This document shows, piece after piece, positions 1 to 5,495 of a DNA stretch of 6,952 nt (within the stretch, counting starts at the first letter, position 1; each line of letters begins with the position of its first letter). The notes under the pieces are model-generated. The model was given only the letters and a program-made list of their open reading frames with translations, made no database searches and was not told the DNA's origin. This DNA comes from Pseudomonadota bacterium (GTDB taxonomy: Bacteria > Pseudomonadota > Alphaproteobacteria > Rhizobiales > Beijerinckiaceae). The stretch is from the NCBI GenBank assembly GCA_028876585.1, contig JAGWRL010000073.1:1-6952 (forward strand). The letters run 5' to 3'. The translations under genes and the position numbers were made by a program.

Positions 1-1
1 C

Positions 2-406
2 GCCGAGGCGCGGCTCAACCTGTGCGCGAGCGGCCGCTGCGACGCGAGCGCGCTCGCCGCCGAGCCGGCCGAGATCGTGCGCCGGCTGCTGACGCGCGCC
101 GTCGCTGGCCTCGGCGGCGCCGATCCGGCCCGGCTGCCTTTGGAGGCGATGGAGCGGATTTGCGGCGAATTGCTCGACGCCATCGCCCGGCGCGCGCGCT
201 TCGCCGCCAATATCGGCGCTACGTTGATCGCCTGCGACGGCCGCGCGGTGACGCTGGCGCCCGAGCCCGCGCGTCAGGCCCGCGCCGTGCGTCCCGTCAG
301 CGCGATGCCGGCGATCACCAGCGCCAGCCCGATCCAGGCGCCGAGCGCGATCCGCTCGCCCAGAAAGATCGCGCCGAGCAGCAGGCCGACGAACGGCACG
401 ACATAA
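2..406 (+). CDS. tilS: Probable TilS (tRNA(Ile)-lysidine synthetase) C-terminal part, 5' truncated
   Basis: The frame is open from the left edge to a TAA at 404-406, giving 134 visible residues; the N-terminal catalytic part lies outside the window. The first ~91 residues look like the C-terminal domain of alphaproteobacterial TilS: a helix ending RRLLTRAVAGLGG, a leucine-rich helix, then a short beta motif with an ATLIACDGR turn followed by VTLAPEPAR. TilS attaches lysine to C34 of the AUA-reading tRNA(Ile) in the cytoplasm, using ATP. The PP-loop that would prove the identity is not visible. From about 274 on, the remaining ~43 residues are antisense to the last two membrane helices of the convergent EamA gene and resemble no TilS ending. 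They may be a read-through tail left after the native stop was lost. The assignment rests on pattern similarity alone; an unrelated conserved protein is possible. Confidence 0.5.
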   Translation, partial: AEARLNLCASGRCDASALAAEPAEIVRRLLTRAVAGLGGADPARLPLEAMERICGELLDAIARRARFAANIGATLIACDGRAVTLAPEPARQARAVRPVSAMPAITSASPIQAPSAIRSPRKIAPSSRPTNGTT

Positions 407-1137
407 TTGTTGAGCGTGGCGAAGGCCGCGCCGCGGCGCACCACCAGCGTGAAATAGACGAAATAGGCCAGCGCGGTGTTGAACAGGCCGAGCGCCAGCA
501 TGGCTTCGAGCGAGCGCGCGGGAATAACCAGCAACGTCGCCGCCGCGCCGCCGTTCCCGCGCCAGACGATCCCCAGCGCGATCGCCGACAGGCTCATCGA
601 AGCCGCCGCCGCCGTCGACGGCCCGACCGCGCGCGAAGCCTGACGCGACAATGTCGCGCCCAGCGCATAGCCGAAGGCGGCGAGCAACCCCTCGGCGCGA
701 CCGAGGAAACTCGCGCCCGCCTGCGGCGTGCCGACGCAGACGGCGACGCCGGCCAGCCCCAGCGCCAGCCCGAGCGCGGAAGCCGCCGTCCAGCGCGGCC
801 CCTCGCCGAGCCAGCGCGACAGCACGAAGGCGAGGATCGGCGCGGCGCCCATCATCAGCGCCAGTTCGCCGCTGCCGATGCGCCGCGCCGCTTCGCCGAG
901 CAGCACGAACGGCAGCGCCTGCCCGAACGCCGCCATGGCGGCGAGCCGCAGCCATAACCCGCGCCCGCGCGGCCAGCACCGTTCGAGCGCCAGCGACAGC
1001 GCCCACAGCGACAGCGCGCCGATGCTGACCCGCACGAAAGCGAAGCTCAGCGGATCGAAGCCGCGCGCGGCGATCGCGATCAGGAGAAACGACGAGCCCC
1101 ACAGCAGGGACAGGAAGCCGAGCAGAAAATAGGGCAA
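274..1137 (-). CDS. EamA/DMT-family permease (drug/metabolite transporter)
   Basis: The product is 287 aa with about ten hydrophobic segments in two EamA repeats (roughly residues 3-137 and 147-283), the usual size and layout for the family. Family marks are LLWGSSF in the first helix, an LGEGPRW loop ending the first repeat's core, and LGERIALGAWIG before the final helix. It is an inner-membrane transporter. Members export amino acids, metabolites or drugs, and the substrate cannot be told here. The start is taken as TTG (1135-1137), because helix 1 begins at once and no ATG or GTG lies just upstream in frame. No Shine-Dalgarno sequence precedes it. The stop of the 42-codon ORF lies 8 nt upstream, so translation may depend on coupling. 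The gene follows dnaE2 on the same strand and its 3' end overlaps the convergent tilS-like frame by 133 bp. Confidence 0.88.
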   Translation of the reverse strand: MPYFLLGFLSLLWGSSFLLIAIAARGFDPLSFAFVRVSIGALSLWALSLALERCWPRGRGLWLRLAAMAAFGQALPFVLLGEAARRIGSGELALMMGAAPILAFVLSRWLGEGPRWTAASALGLALGLAGVAVCVGTPQAGASFLGRAEGLLAAFGYALGATLSRQASRAVGPSTAAAASMSLSAIALGIVWRGNGGAAATLLVIPARSLEAMLALGLFNTALAYFVYFTLVVRRGAAFATLNNYVVPFVGLLLGAIFLGERIALGAWIGLALVIAGIALTGRTARA

Positions 1138-1145
1138 GATGTCGG

Positions 1146-1274
1146 CTAGCCCGCGCCCCGCGCCCGCCGCGACGCACGCTTGCGCGTGTCGTTCCCGTCG
1201 CTTCCCGCCAGCGCGCCGCCGTCGGGGGCATGGGGGGCGGAGAAGGTTTTACCGTCGGCGACGAATTCGCTCAT
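1146..1274 (-). CDS. Small ORF of 42 aa, unknown function
   Basis: This ORF starts with ATG at 1272-1274 and ends with TAG at 1146-1148. The product begins MSEFVADGKTFSAPHAPDGG and ends in an arginine-rich tail (KRASRRARGAG), so it is acidic/neutral in front and basic behind, with no membrane segment. Two signs suggest it is translated: a purine-rich GGAGAGG sits 4 nt before the ATG, and 36 of 42 sense codons end in G or C, as in the neighbouring genes. It lies between dnaE2 (stop 56 nt upstream) and the EamA gene (start 8 nt downstream, another frame), so it may serve to load ribosomes onto the transporter's poor TTG start. I recognise no family. It could also be a chance ORF in G+C-rich DNA. 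Confidence 0.45.
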   Translation of the reverse strand: MSEFVADGKTFSAPHAPDGGALAGSDGNDTRKRASRRARGAG

Positions 1275-1278
1275 ATTT

Positions 1279-1285
1279 CCTCTCC
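1279..1285 (-). promoter_or_regulatory. Shine-Dalgarno site of the 42-codon ORF
   Basis: Read on the minus strand, GGAGAGG is followed by AAAT and then ATG. It is the strongest ribosome-binding sequence in the dnaE2-EamA gap and decides the start of the small ORF. The EamA start itself has none. Confidence 0.5.
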
Positions 1286-1288
1286 GAA

Positions 1289-1317
1289 GGCGGCGAATAT
1301 GTCGAGCTTTCGCCGCC
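1289..1317 (-). terminator. Stem-loop just after dnaE2 (attenuator or weak terminator)
   Basis: A perfect 9-bp inverted repeat, GGCGGCGAA (1289-1297) and TTCGCCGCC (1309-1317), encloses an 11-nt loop. It begins 13 nt past the dnaE2 stop and ends 3 nt before the small ORF's Shine-Dalgarno. There is no T-run on its 3' side in the direction of transcription, so it is not a classical intrinsic terminator. It may instead act as a 3'-end stabiliser, a pause site, or a structure that limits read-through from dnaE2 into the downstream genes. Confidence 0.4.
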
Positions 1318-1330
1318 CGCGCGAGCCCCC

Positions 1331-4300
1331 TCAATGAAAATTCCGCCCGCCCGGCAGCGCCCGCTTCAGTTCCGGCGCAACCGGCGCGACGGCGGGGGCG
1401 GCGAACAGTTGCACTTGCGCGAAGCGGTTGCCCTGGCGCTTCTTCGCGGCGGGCGGTTGTGGCCGCTTGCCCTCGTCGGCCGGGCCCAGCGTCTCGATCT
1501 GGCGGCCCTCGTCGGAAAGCTGGCCGAGCGTCGGCGTCCAATCCTCCATCCGTTCGGCGATCAGGTGGATCACGCCGCTCTCGTTCTGCAACTTCCCCGT
1601 CACCGCGACGAAGCGCGCGCCGATCACCAGCGCGCGCAGCTTCTCGAACGCTTTTGGCCAGACGATGATGTTGGCGATTCCGGCCTCGTCCTCCAGCGTC
1701 ATGAAGATGACGCCCTTGGCCGTGCCCGGCCGCTGGCGCACCAGCACCAGCCCGGCCACCGTCACCCGCTGGCCGCTTCTGGCGCCCTCCAGCGCGTCGG
1801 AGCGCAGCACGCCGCGCGCGGCGAGCCGGGCGCGCATGAAGGCGACGGGATGCGCCTTTAGCGACAGCGACAGACGGCGGTAATCCTCCACCACATGCGC
1901 GCCGAGCGGCATCGGCGGCAGTTTCGCGTCCGGCTCGCTCGCCTGCGTCGGCCTTGCGGCGGCGGCGAACAGCGGCAGGTCCTCCTGATCGCCGACCCGG
2001 TTCAGCGCCTTGACCGCCCATAACGCCTCGCGCCGGTCGAGCCCGAGCGAGCGGAACGCGTCGGCGTCGGCGAGCGTCTCCAGCCCGGCGAGCGAGACGC
2101 CGCCGCGCAGCCACAGATCGCGCACCGAATCGTAGCCCTGCCCGCGCCGCTCGGTGAGCCGCCGCATCTCCTCCTCGCGCGCGCCGCCGATCTGGCGCAA
2201 GCCGAGCCGCACCGCATGGGCGGCGCGAATGTCGCCGGCCATCGCGGCGTGGCGGCGGTGGAGTTTCCCAGAGGAATCTTCGCCTGCCCCGTCATTGCGA
2301 GCGAAGCGAAGCAATCCATGCCGTCGCGATCGAACATCAGGCGTTAGATCACCGAATGCATGGATTGCTTCGTCGCTGCGCTCCTCGCAATGACGGCCCC
2401 CCTCCAACCCCGCGTCCCAATCCGAGAGATTGACGTCGACCTCGCGCACCTCGACCCCGTGCTCGCGCGCGTCGCGCACCAGTTGCGCCGGCGCGTAGAA
2501 GCCGAGCGGCTGCGCGTTGAGCATCGCGGCCAGGAATACGTCGGGGTAGCGGCATTTCAGCCAGCACGAGGCGTAGACCAGCAGCGCGAAACTGGCGGCG
2601 TGGCTCTCGGGGAAGCCGTATTCGCCAAAACCCTCGATCTGGCGGAAGCAACGCTCGGCGAATTCGCGTTCGTAGCCCTTGGCGGTCAGCCCGGCGACCA
2701 TGCGGTCCTGAAAGGTCTGGATCGTGCCGACGCGGCGGAAGGTCGCCATCGCGCGGCGCAGCTTGTCGGCCTCCGCCGGCGTGAAGCCGGCGAGAATGGC
2801 GATCTTCATCGCCTGTTCCTGGAACAAAGGCACGCCGAGCGTCTTGCCGAGCACCGCCTCCAACTCCGGCTTGGGGAAGGCGACCGGCTCCAGCCCCTGC
2901 CGGCGGCGCAGATACGGGTGCACCATGTCGCCCTGGATCGGGCCGGGGCGCACGATGGCGACCTCGATCACCAGATCGTAGAATTTCTCCGGCTTGAGGC
3001 GCGGCAGCATCGACATCTGCGCCCGGCTCTCGATCTGGAACACGCCGATGGTGTCGGCGCGCTGGATCATCGCATAGACGCAGGCCTCCTCCGGCGGCAC
3101 GGTCGCGAGCGCGAGCGGCAGGCGATAATGTTTGTCGAGCAGCCGGAAACCCTTCGCCAGCGCGGTCAGCATGCCCAACGCCAGCACGTCGATCTTGAGC
3201 AGGCCGAGCGCGTCGAGATCGTCCTTGTCCCATTCGATCGTGGTGCGGTCGTCCATCGCCGTGTTCATGATCGGCGCGACTTCGTCGAGCCGGTCGCGGG
3301 TGATGACGAAGCCGCCGCTGTGCTGGCTCAGATGGCGGGGAAAGCCGGAAATCTCCTGCGCCATCTTCAGGCTCAGCGCGAGATTGGGATCGCGCGGGTC
3401 GAGGCCGGCCTGCTCGGCGCGCGCGCCCTCCTCGCGTCCCCAGCTCATCGCATTGAGCGCGACGATGACATCCTCGGACAGGCCGAACACCTTGGCGGTC
3501 TCGCGGATCGCCGAGCGGGCGCGATAGGTGGTGACGGCGCTCGCCAGCCCCGCCCGCTCGCGCCCATATTTGGCGTAGATGTACTGGATCACCTCGTCGC
3601 GCCGCTCGTGCTCGAAATCGACGTCGATGTCGGGCGGCTCGTTGCGCTCGGGGCTGACGAAGCGCTCGAACAACAGATCGAACCGCGCCGGATCGACCTC
3701 GGTGATCCCGAGGCAGAAGCACACCGTCGAATTGGCCGCCGAACCCCTGCCCTGGCACAGGATCCCGCGCGAGCGGGCGAAGCGCACGATGTCGTGCACG
3801 GTGAGGAAATAGGGCGCGTAATTCAGGCTTTCGATCAACGCCAATTCATGCGCCAGCGCCTTCGTCACCGTCTCCGGCACGCCGTGGGGATAGCGCGCGC
3901 GCGCGCCCTCATGGGCGTAGGCCGCGAGCGCCGCTTGCGGCGTGGCGTAGCCCTCGCGCAGTTCTTCCGGGTAGACATGGGCGAGTTGGTCGAGCGAGAA
4001 GGTCAGCCGGTCGAGAAAGCGCGCGCTCTGCTCGACTGCCTCCGGCGCCTCGGCGAACAGCCGCGCCATTTCGGCCGCGCTTTTCAGATGGCGCTCGGCA
4101 TTGGCCTGCGTCAGCCGCCCCGCGCCCTCCAGCGTCACGCCTTCGCGGATGCAGGCGAGCACATCGGCGAGCGGGCGCCGCTCGGGGACATGCATCAGCG
4201 CGTCGTTGACGGCGATCAGCGGGCTGTTGAGTTTTCGCGCCAACGCCGCGCGCTGCGCCAGGCCGCGGCGCATGTCGGCGCCATAGGTCGGACAGGCGCC

Positions 4301-4765
4301 TATCCACAGCCGGTCGCCGAAGGCCTCGCGCAACACGCCGAGCGGCGCGGCGTTCGCCCCCGGCAGCGCGACGATCTGCAAGCCTTCGCCGAATTCCAAG
4401 AGATCGGCGAGGTCGAGCCAGCACTCGCCCTTCGGCGCGCGCAAGTTTCCGGTCGACAGCAGCCGGCACAGCCGGCCATAGGCGGCGCGGTCGCGGGGAT
4501 AGGCGAGCAGGTCGGGCGAGCCATCGCGAAACACCAGCCGCGCGCCCGTCACCACCCGCAGGCCGCCCAGCGCGGCGGCGTTCTCGCGCGCGAACACATG
4601 CGCGCGCACGACGCCGGCGAGCGTGTTGCGGTCGGCGATTCCGATTCCCGCCAATCCCAGTTCGGCGGCGCGCGCGACCATTTCCTCGGGGTGCGAGGCC
4701 CCGCGCAGGAACGAGTAATTGGTCGCCGCGCCGAGTTCGGCGTAGCGGACGCTGAGGCGGATCAT
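1331..4765 (-). CDS. dnaE2: Error-prone DNA polymerase DnaE2 (C-family, SOS mutagenesis), with a repeat insertion
   Basis: The product is 1144 aa and complete. This C-family polymerase III alpha homologue carries out damage-induced translesion synthesis, normally with ImuA and ImuB. In order it has an N-terminal PHP domain (about residues 8-200, including [13 protein letters not shown]), the palm with PPDIDVDF at 377-384 (catalytic Asp381 and Asp383 by homology) and Asp526 in [10 protein letters not shown], fingers to about 750, a helix-hairpin-helix region (about 853-920) and an OB fold (about 1001-1076). It ends in GRNFH, a normal DnaE2 ending. The usual PHP His-x-His pair is absent (LGAATN at 11-16), so a PHP nuclease is unlikely. 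Residues 790-826 are encoded by an inserted palindromic repeat, which makes the protein longer than usual. The ATG at 4763-4765 is the only start: an in-frame TGA lies three codons upstream. Its own Shine-Dalgarno is weak, and an 8-codon leader overlaps it. A LexA box lies 50 bp upstream. imuA and imuB are not adjacent. Confidence 0.96.
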   Translation of the reverse strand: MIRLSVRYAELGAATNYSFLRGASHPEEMVARAAELGLAGIGIADRNTLAGVVRAHVFARENAAALGGLRVVTGARLVFRDGSPDLLAYPRDRAAYGRLCRLLSTGNLRAPKGECWLDLADLLEFGEGLQIVALPGANAAPLGVLREAFGDRLWIGACPTYGADMRRGLAQRAALARKLNSPLIAVNDALMHVPERRPLADVLACIREGVTLEGAGRLTQANAERHLKSAAEMARLFAEAPEAVEQSARFLDRLTFSLDQLAHVYPEELREGYATPQAALAAYAHEGARARYPHGVPETVTKALAHELALIESLNYAPYFLTVHDIVRFARSRGILCQGRGSAANSTVCFCLGITEVDPARFDLLFERFVSPERNEPPDIDVDFEHERRDEVIQYIYAKYGRERAGLASAVTTYRARSAIRETAKVFGLSEDVIVALNAMSWGREEGARAEQAGLDPRDPNLALSLKMAQEISGFPRHLSQHSGGFVITRDRLDEVAPIMNTAMDDRTTIEWDKDDLDALGLLKIDVLALGMLTALAKGFRLLDKHYRLPLALATVPPEEACVYAMIQRADTIGVFQIESRAQMSMLPRLKPEKFYDLVIEVAIVRPGPIQGDMVHPYLRRRQGLEPVAFPKPELEAVLGKTLGVPLFQEQAMKIAILAGFTPAEADKLRRAMATFRRVGTIQTFQDRMVAGLTAKGYEREFAERCFRQIEGFGEYGFPESHAASFALLVYASCWLKCRYPDVFLAAMLNAQPLGFYAPAQLVRDAREHGVEVREVDVNLSDWDAGLEGGRHCEERSDEAIHAFGDLTPDVRSRRHGLLRFARNDGAGEDSSGKLHRRHAAMAGDIRAAHAVRLGLRQIGGAREEEMRRLTERRGQGYDSVRDLWLRGGVSLAGLETLADADAFRSLGLDRREALWAVKALNRVGDQEDLPLFAAAARPTQASEPDAKLPPMPLGAHVVEDYRRLSLSLKAHPVAFMRARLAARGVLRSDALEGARSGQRVTVAGLVLVRQRPGTAKGVIFMTLEDEAGIANIIVWPKAFEKLRALVIGARFVAVTGKLQNESGVIHLIAERMEDWTPTLGQLSDEGRQIETLGPADEGKRPQPPAAKKRQGNRFAQVQLFAAPAVAPVAPELKRALPGGRNFH
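2289..2396. repeat. Interspersed palindromic repeat inserted in frame in dnaE2
   Basis: The outer arms are perfect 13-bp inverted repeats, CCGTCATTGCGAG (2289-2301) and CTCGCAATGACGG (2384-2396). The inner arms are perfect 14-bp repeats, CGAAGCAATCCATG (2307-2320) and CATGGATTGCTTCG (2359-2372). A 38-nt centre separates them. The left arm has 5 nt between its outer and inner parts and the right arm 11, so one side has 6 extra nt. This is the well-known GTCATTGCGAG...GAAGCAATCC class of dispersed REP/MITE-like repeats seen in many bacterial genomes, whose translation often appears as CEERSDEAI...LLRFARND. Here it is read in that frame within DnaE2 residues 790-826, in the stretch between the fingers (DVNLSDWD) and the helix-hairpin-helix part (KLHRRHAAM). 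Its 108 bp keep the frame. It has no transposase gene, so any movement would be in trans. Confidence 0.9.
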
Positions 4766-4788
4766 GCGTTTCGCTCAGGCCGCGACAT
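4762..4788 (-). CDS. Eight-codon leader ORF overlapping the dnaE2 start
   Basis: Read on the minus strand, ATG (4786-4788) opens MSRPERNA and stops at TGA (4762-4764). That stop overlaps the dnaE2 ATG as ATGA. The leader has a purine-rich GAGAGGGG (4791-4798) just upstream, better than anything before the dnaE2 ATG, although the spacing is short. This layout would let ribosomes terminate and restart on dnaE2. It is far too short to judge by codon use, and chance is a fair alternative. Confidence 0.35.
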   Translation of the reverse strand: MSRPERNA

Positions 4789-4794
4789 GGCCCC

Positions 4795-4816
4795 TCTCGC
4801 TCGGAAGTGAGCGAGA
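4795..4816 (-). promoter_or_regulatory. 8-bp perfect dyad over the leader ribosome-binding site
   Basis: TCTCGCTC (4795-4802) and GAGCGAGA (4809-4816) are exact inverted repeats around a 6-nt loop. In dnaE2 mRNA the 3' arm contains the GAGA half of the GAGAGGGG Shine-Dalgarno, so the hairpin would partly hide it. The dyad also overlaps the last two bases of the LexA box. It could be an RNA structure or a DNA-binding site, depending on where transcription starts. Confidence 0.4.
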
Positions 4817-4829
4817 ACATATCTAGAAC
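4815..4829 (-). promoter_or_regulatory. LexA operator (SOS box) of dnaE2
   Basis: GAACATATCTAGAAC is an exact match to the alphaproteobacterial LexA recognition sequence, GAAC-N7-GAAC (GTTC-N7-GTTC on the coding strand of dnaE2). It lies 50 bp before the dnaE2 ATG and overlaps the likely -10 region, where bound LexA would block RNA polymerase. DNA damage would release it through RecA-stimulated LexA cleavage. The match to consensus is seen directly; binding is inferred. Confidence 0.85.
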
Positions 4830-4849
4830 AAATGCGGCTCCGAACTCAA
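4820..4849 (-). promoter_or_regulatory. Possible sigma-70-type promoter for dnaE2
   Basis: A TTGAGT (-35-like, 4844-4849) is followed after 18 bp by TAGATA (-10-like, 4820-4825), which lies inside the LexA box. Transcription would start near 4813. The -35 match is fair and the -10 match weak, so this is a reasonable guess supported mainly by the operator position. Confidence 0.35.
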
Positions 4850-4864
4850 GCGCCGCGTGGCGCT
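4849..4864 (-). terminator. Weak hairpin at the lysE 3' end
   Basis: AGCGCC and GGCGCT form a 6-bp stem around a 4-nt loop. It overlaps the lysE stop codon and is followed on the minus strand by TGAGTT rather than a T-run. It could weakly separate mutS-lysE transcripts from dnaE2, but it is short and may be chance. Confidence 0.22.
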
Positions 4865-5495
4865 ACCCGCGCCGCCAGCCCGCCGCCGCCTCCGCGATCG
4901 AGCGCGCGCCGAAGGCGATGAAGATCACGCCGACCACCCGCGTCACGATTAGCCCGTGCGACAGGAAAAACCGCCTGACCGGCGCGAGGCCGGCGGCGAA
5001 CACCAGCGTCGCGTCGGCGGCGAGAAAGCCGAGGAACGCCGCCCCCATCAGCCGCGGCGCGTCGGCCAGACTCAACCGGTCGACATAGGGCGCGACGATG
5101 GCCGAAAACATCGCCAGCGCCACCGGATAGGCCTTTGGGTTGGTCAGCCCGAACGCCATGCCGGTCAGCAACGGCCGCTCCGCGCCGATCGCGCGCGGCG
5201 GCGCGTCACGCTTGGTCATCACCGCCTTGGCGCCGAGATAGATCAGATAAAGGCCGCAGCCGAAGCCGAGAACCTGAAACAGCCGGCCGCCGAGCTGGTT
5301 CGCCCCGACGATCGCCGTCACCGCCAGCGCGCCCCAGGTCACGTCGCCGACGAGATGGCCGCAGACGAACAGCGCGCCGGGCTTTCGCCCCTTGGACGCG
5401 GCCAGCGTGAACAAAGCGAGAAACGCCGGCCCCGGCGAAATCACGTAGAGATAGGCGGCAAGCCCGCTCGCCAGCAGAATATGAATGTCGTTCAA
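4863..5495 (-). CDS. LysE/RhtB-family exporter
   Basis: The product is 210 aa, the standard size of this family of six-helix inner-membrane exporters for amino acids and related metabolites. Helix 1 carries the signature ISPGPAF (residues 19-25), and the fourth helix region carries GLTNPKAYP (116-124), the conserved NPK motif. Further hydrophobic segments lie at about 40-65, 70-92, 108-137, 146-170 and 183-203. The substrate is unknown. The best start is TTG (5493-5495), which overlaps the mutS TGA as TTGA; the next in-frame starts fall inside helix 1. This overlap suggests that the gene is co-transcribed and translationally coupled with mutS. The link to repair is probably only positional. 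Confidence 0.88.
   Translation of the reverse strand: MNDIHILLASGLAAYLYVISPGPAFLALFTLAASKGRKPGALFVCGHLVGDVTWGALAVTAIVGANQLGGRLFQVLGFGCGLYLIYLGAKAVMTKRDAPPRAIGAERPLLTGMAFGLTNPKAYPVALAMFSAIVAPYVDRLSLADAPRLMGAAFLGFLAADATLVFAAGLAPVRRFFLSHGLIVTRVVGVIFIAFGARSIAEAAAGWRRG

Noticed and set aside
22..957. A 311-codon plus-strand open frame across the tilS end and the EamA gene.
   Set aside because: It is arginine-rich and repetitive, spans two genes in the wrong frame and is a typical shadow in G+C-rich DNA.
1175..1191. A 5-bp stem with a GCAA loop inside the small ORF.
   Set aside because: The stem is short and ends in mismatches; such stems are expected by chance at this base composition.
1190..1204. 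A LexA-like site (GTTC followed by a TTC) near the EamA gene.
   Set aside because: The second half-site is not GTTC at the required 7-bp spacing.
2002..2337. A possible separate gene or dnaE2 frameshift around the repeat.
   Set aside because: The dnaE2 frame passes through the repeat without a stop, and both sides match DnaE2 in the same frame, so there is an insertion and no break.
2289..2396. A CRISPR repeat or an insertion sequence.
   Set aside because: There is a single nested palindrome with no spacers or array and no transposase gene; it fits a REP/MITE-like dispersed repeat.
3893..3907. A run of alternating C and G (possible Z-DNA).
   Set aside because: It lies inside conserved dnaE2 coding sequence, and short CG runs are common in this G+C-rich DNA.
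2360..4810. An 816-codon open frame on the plus strand, antisense to dnaE2.
   Set aside because: It mirrors the G/C-ending codons of dnaE2, begins inside the palindromic repeat, has low-complexity Arg/Ala/Gln-rich content and matches no family.
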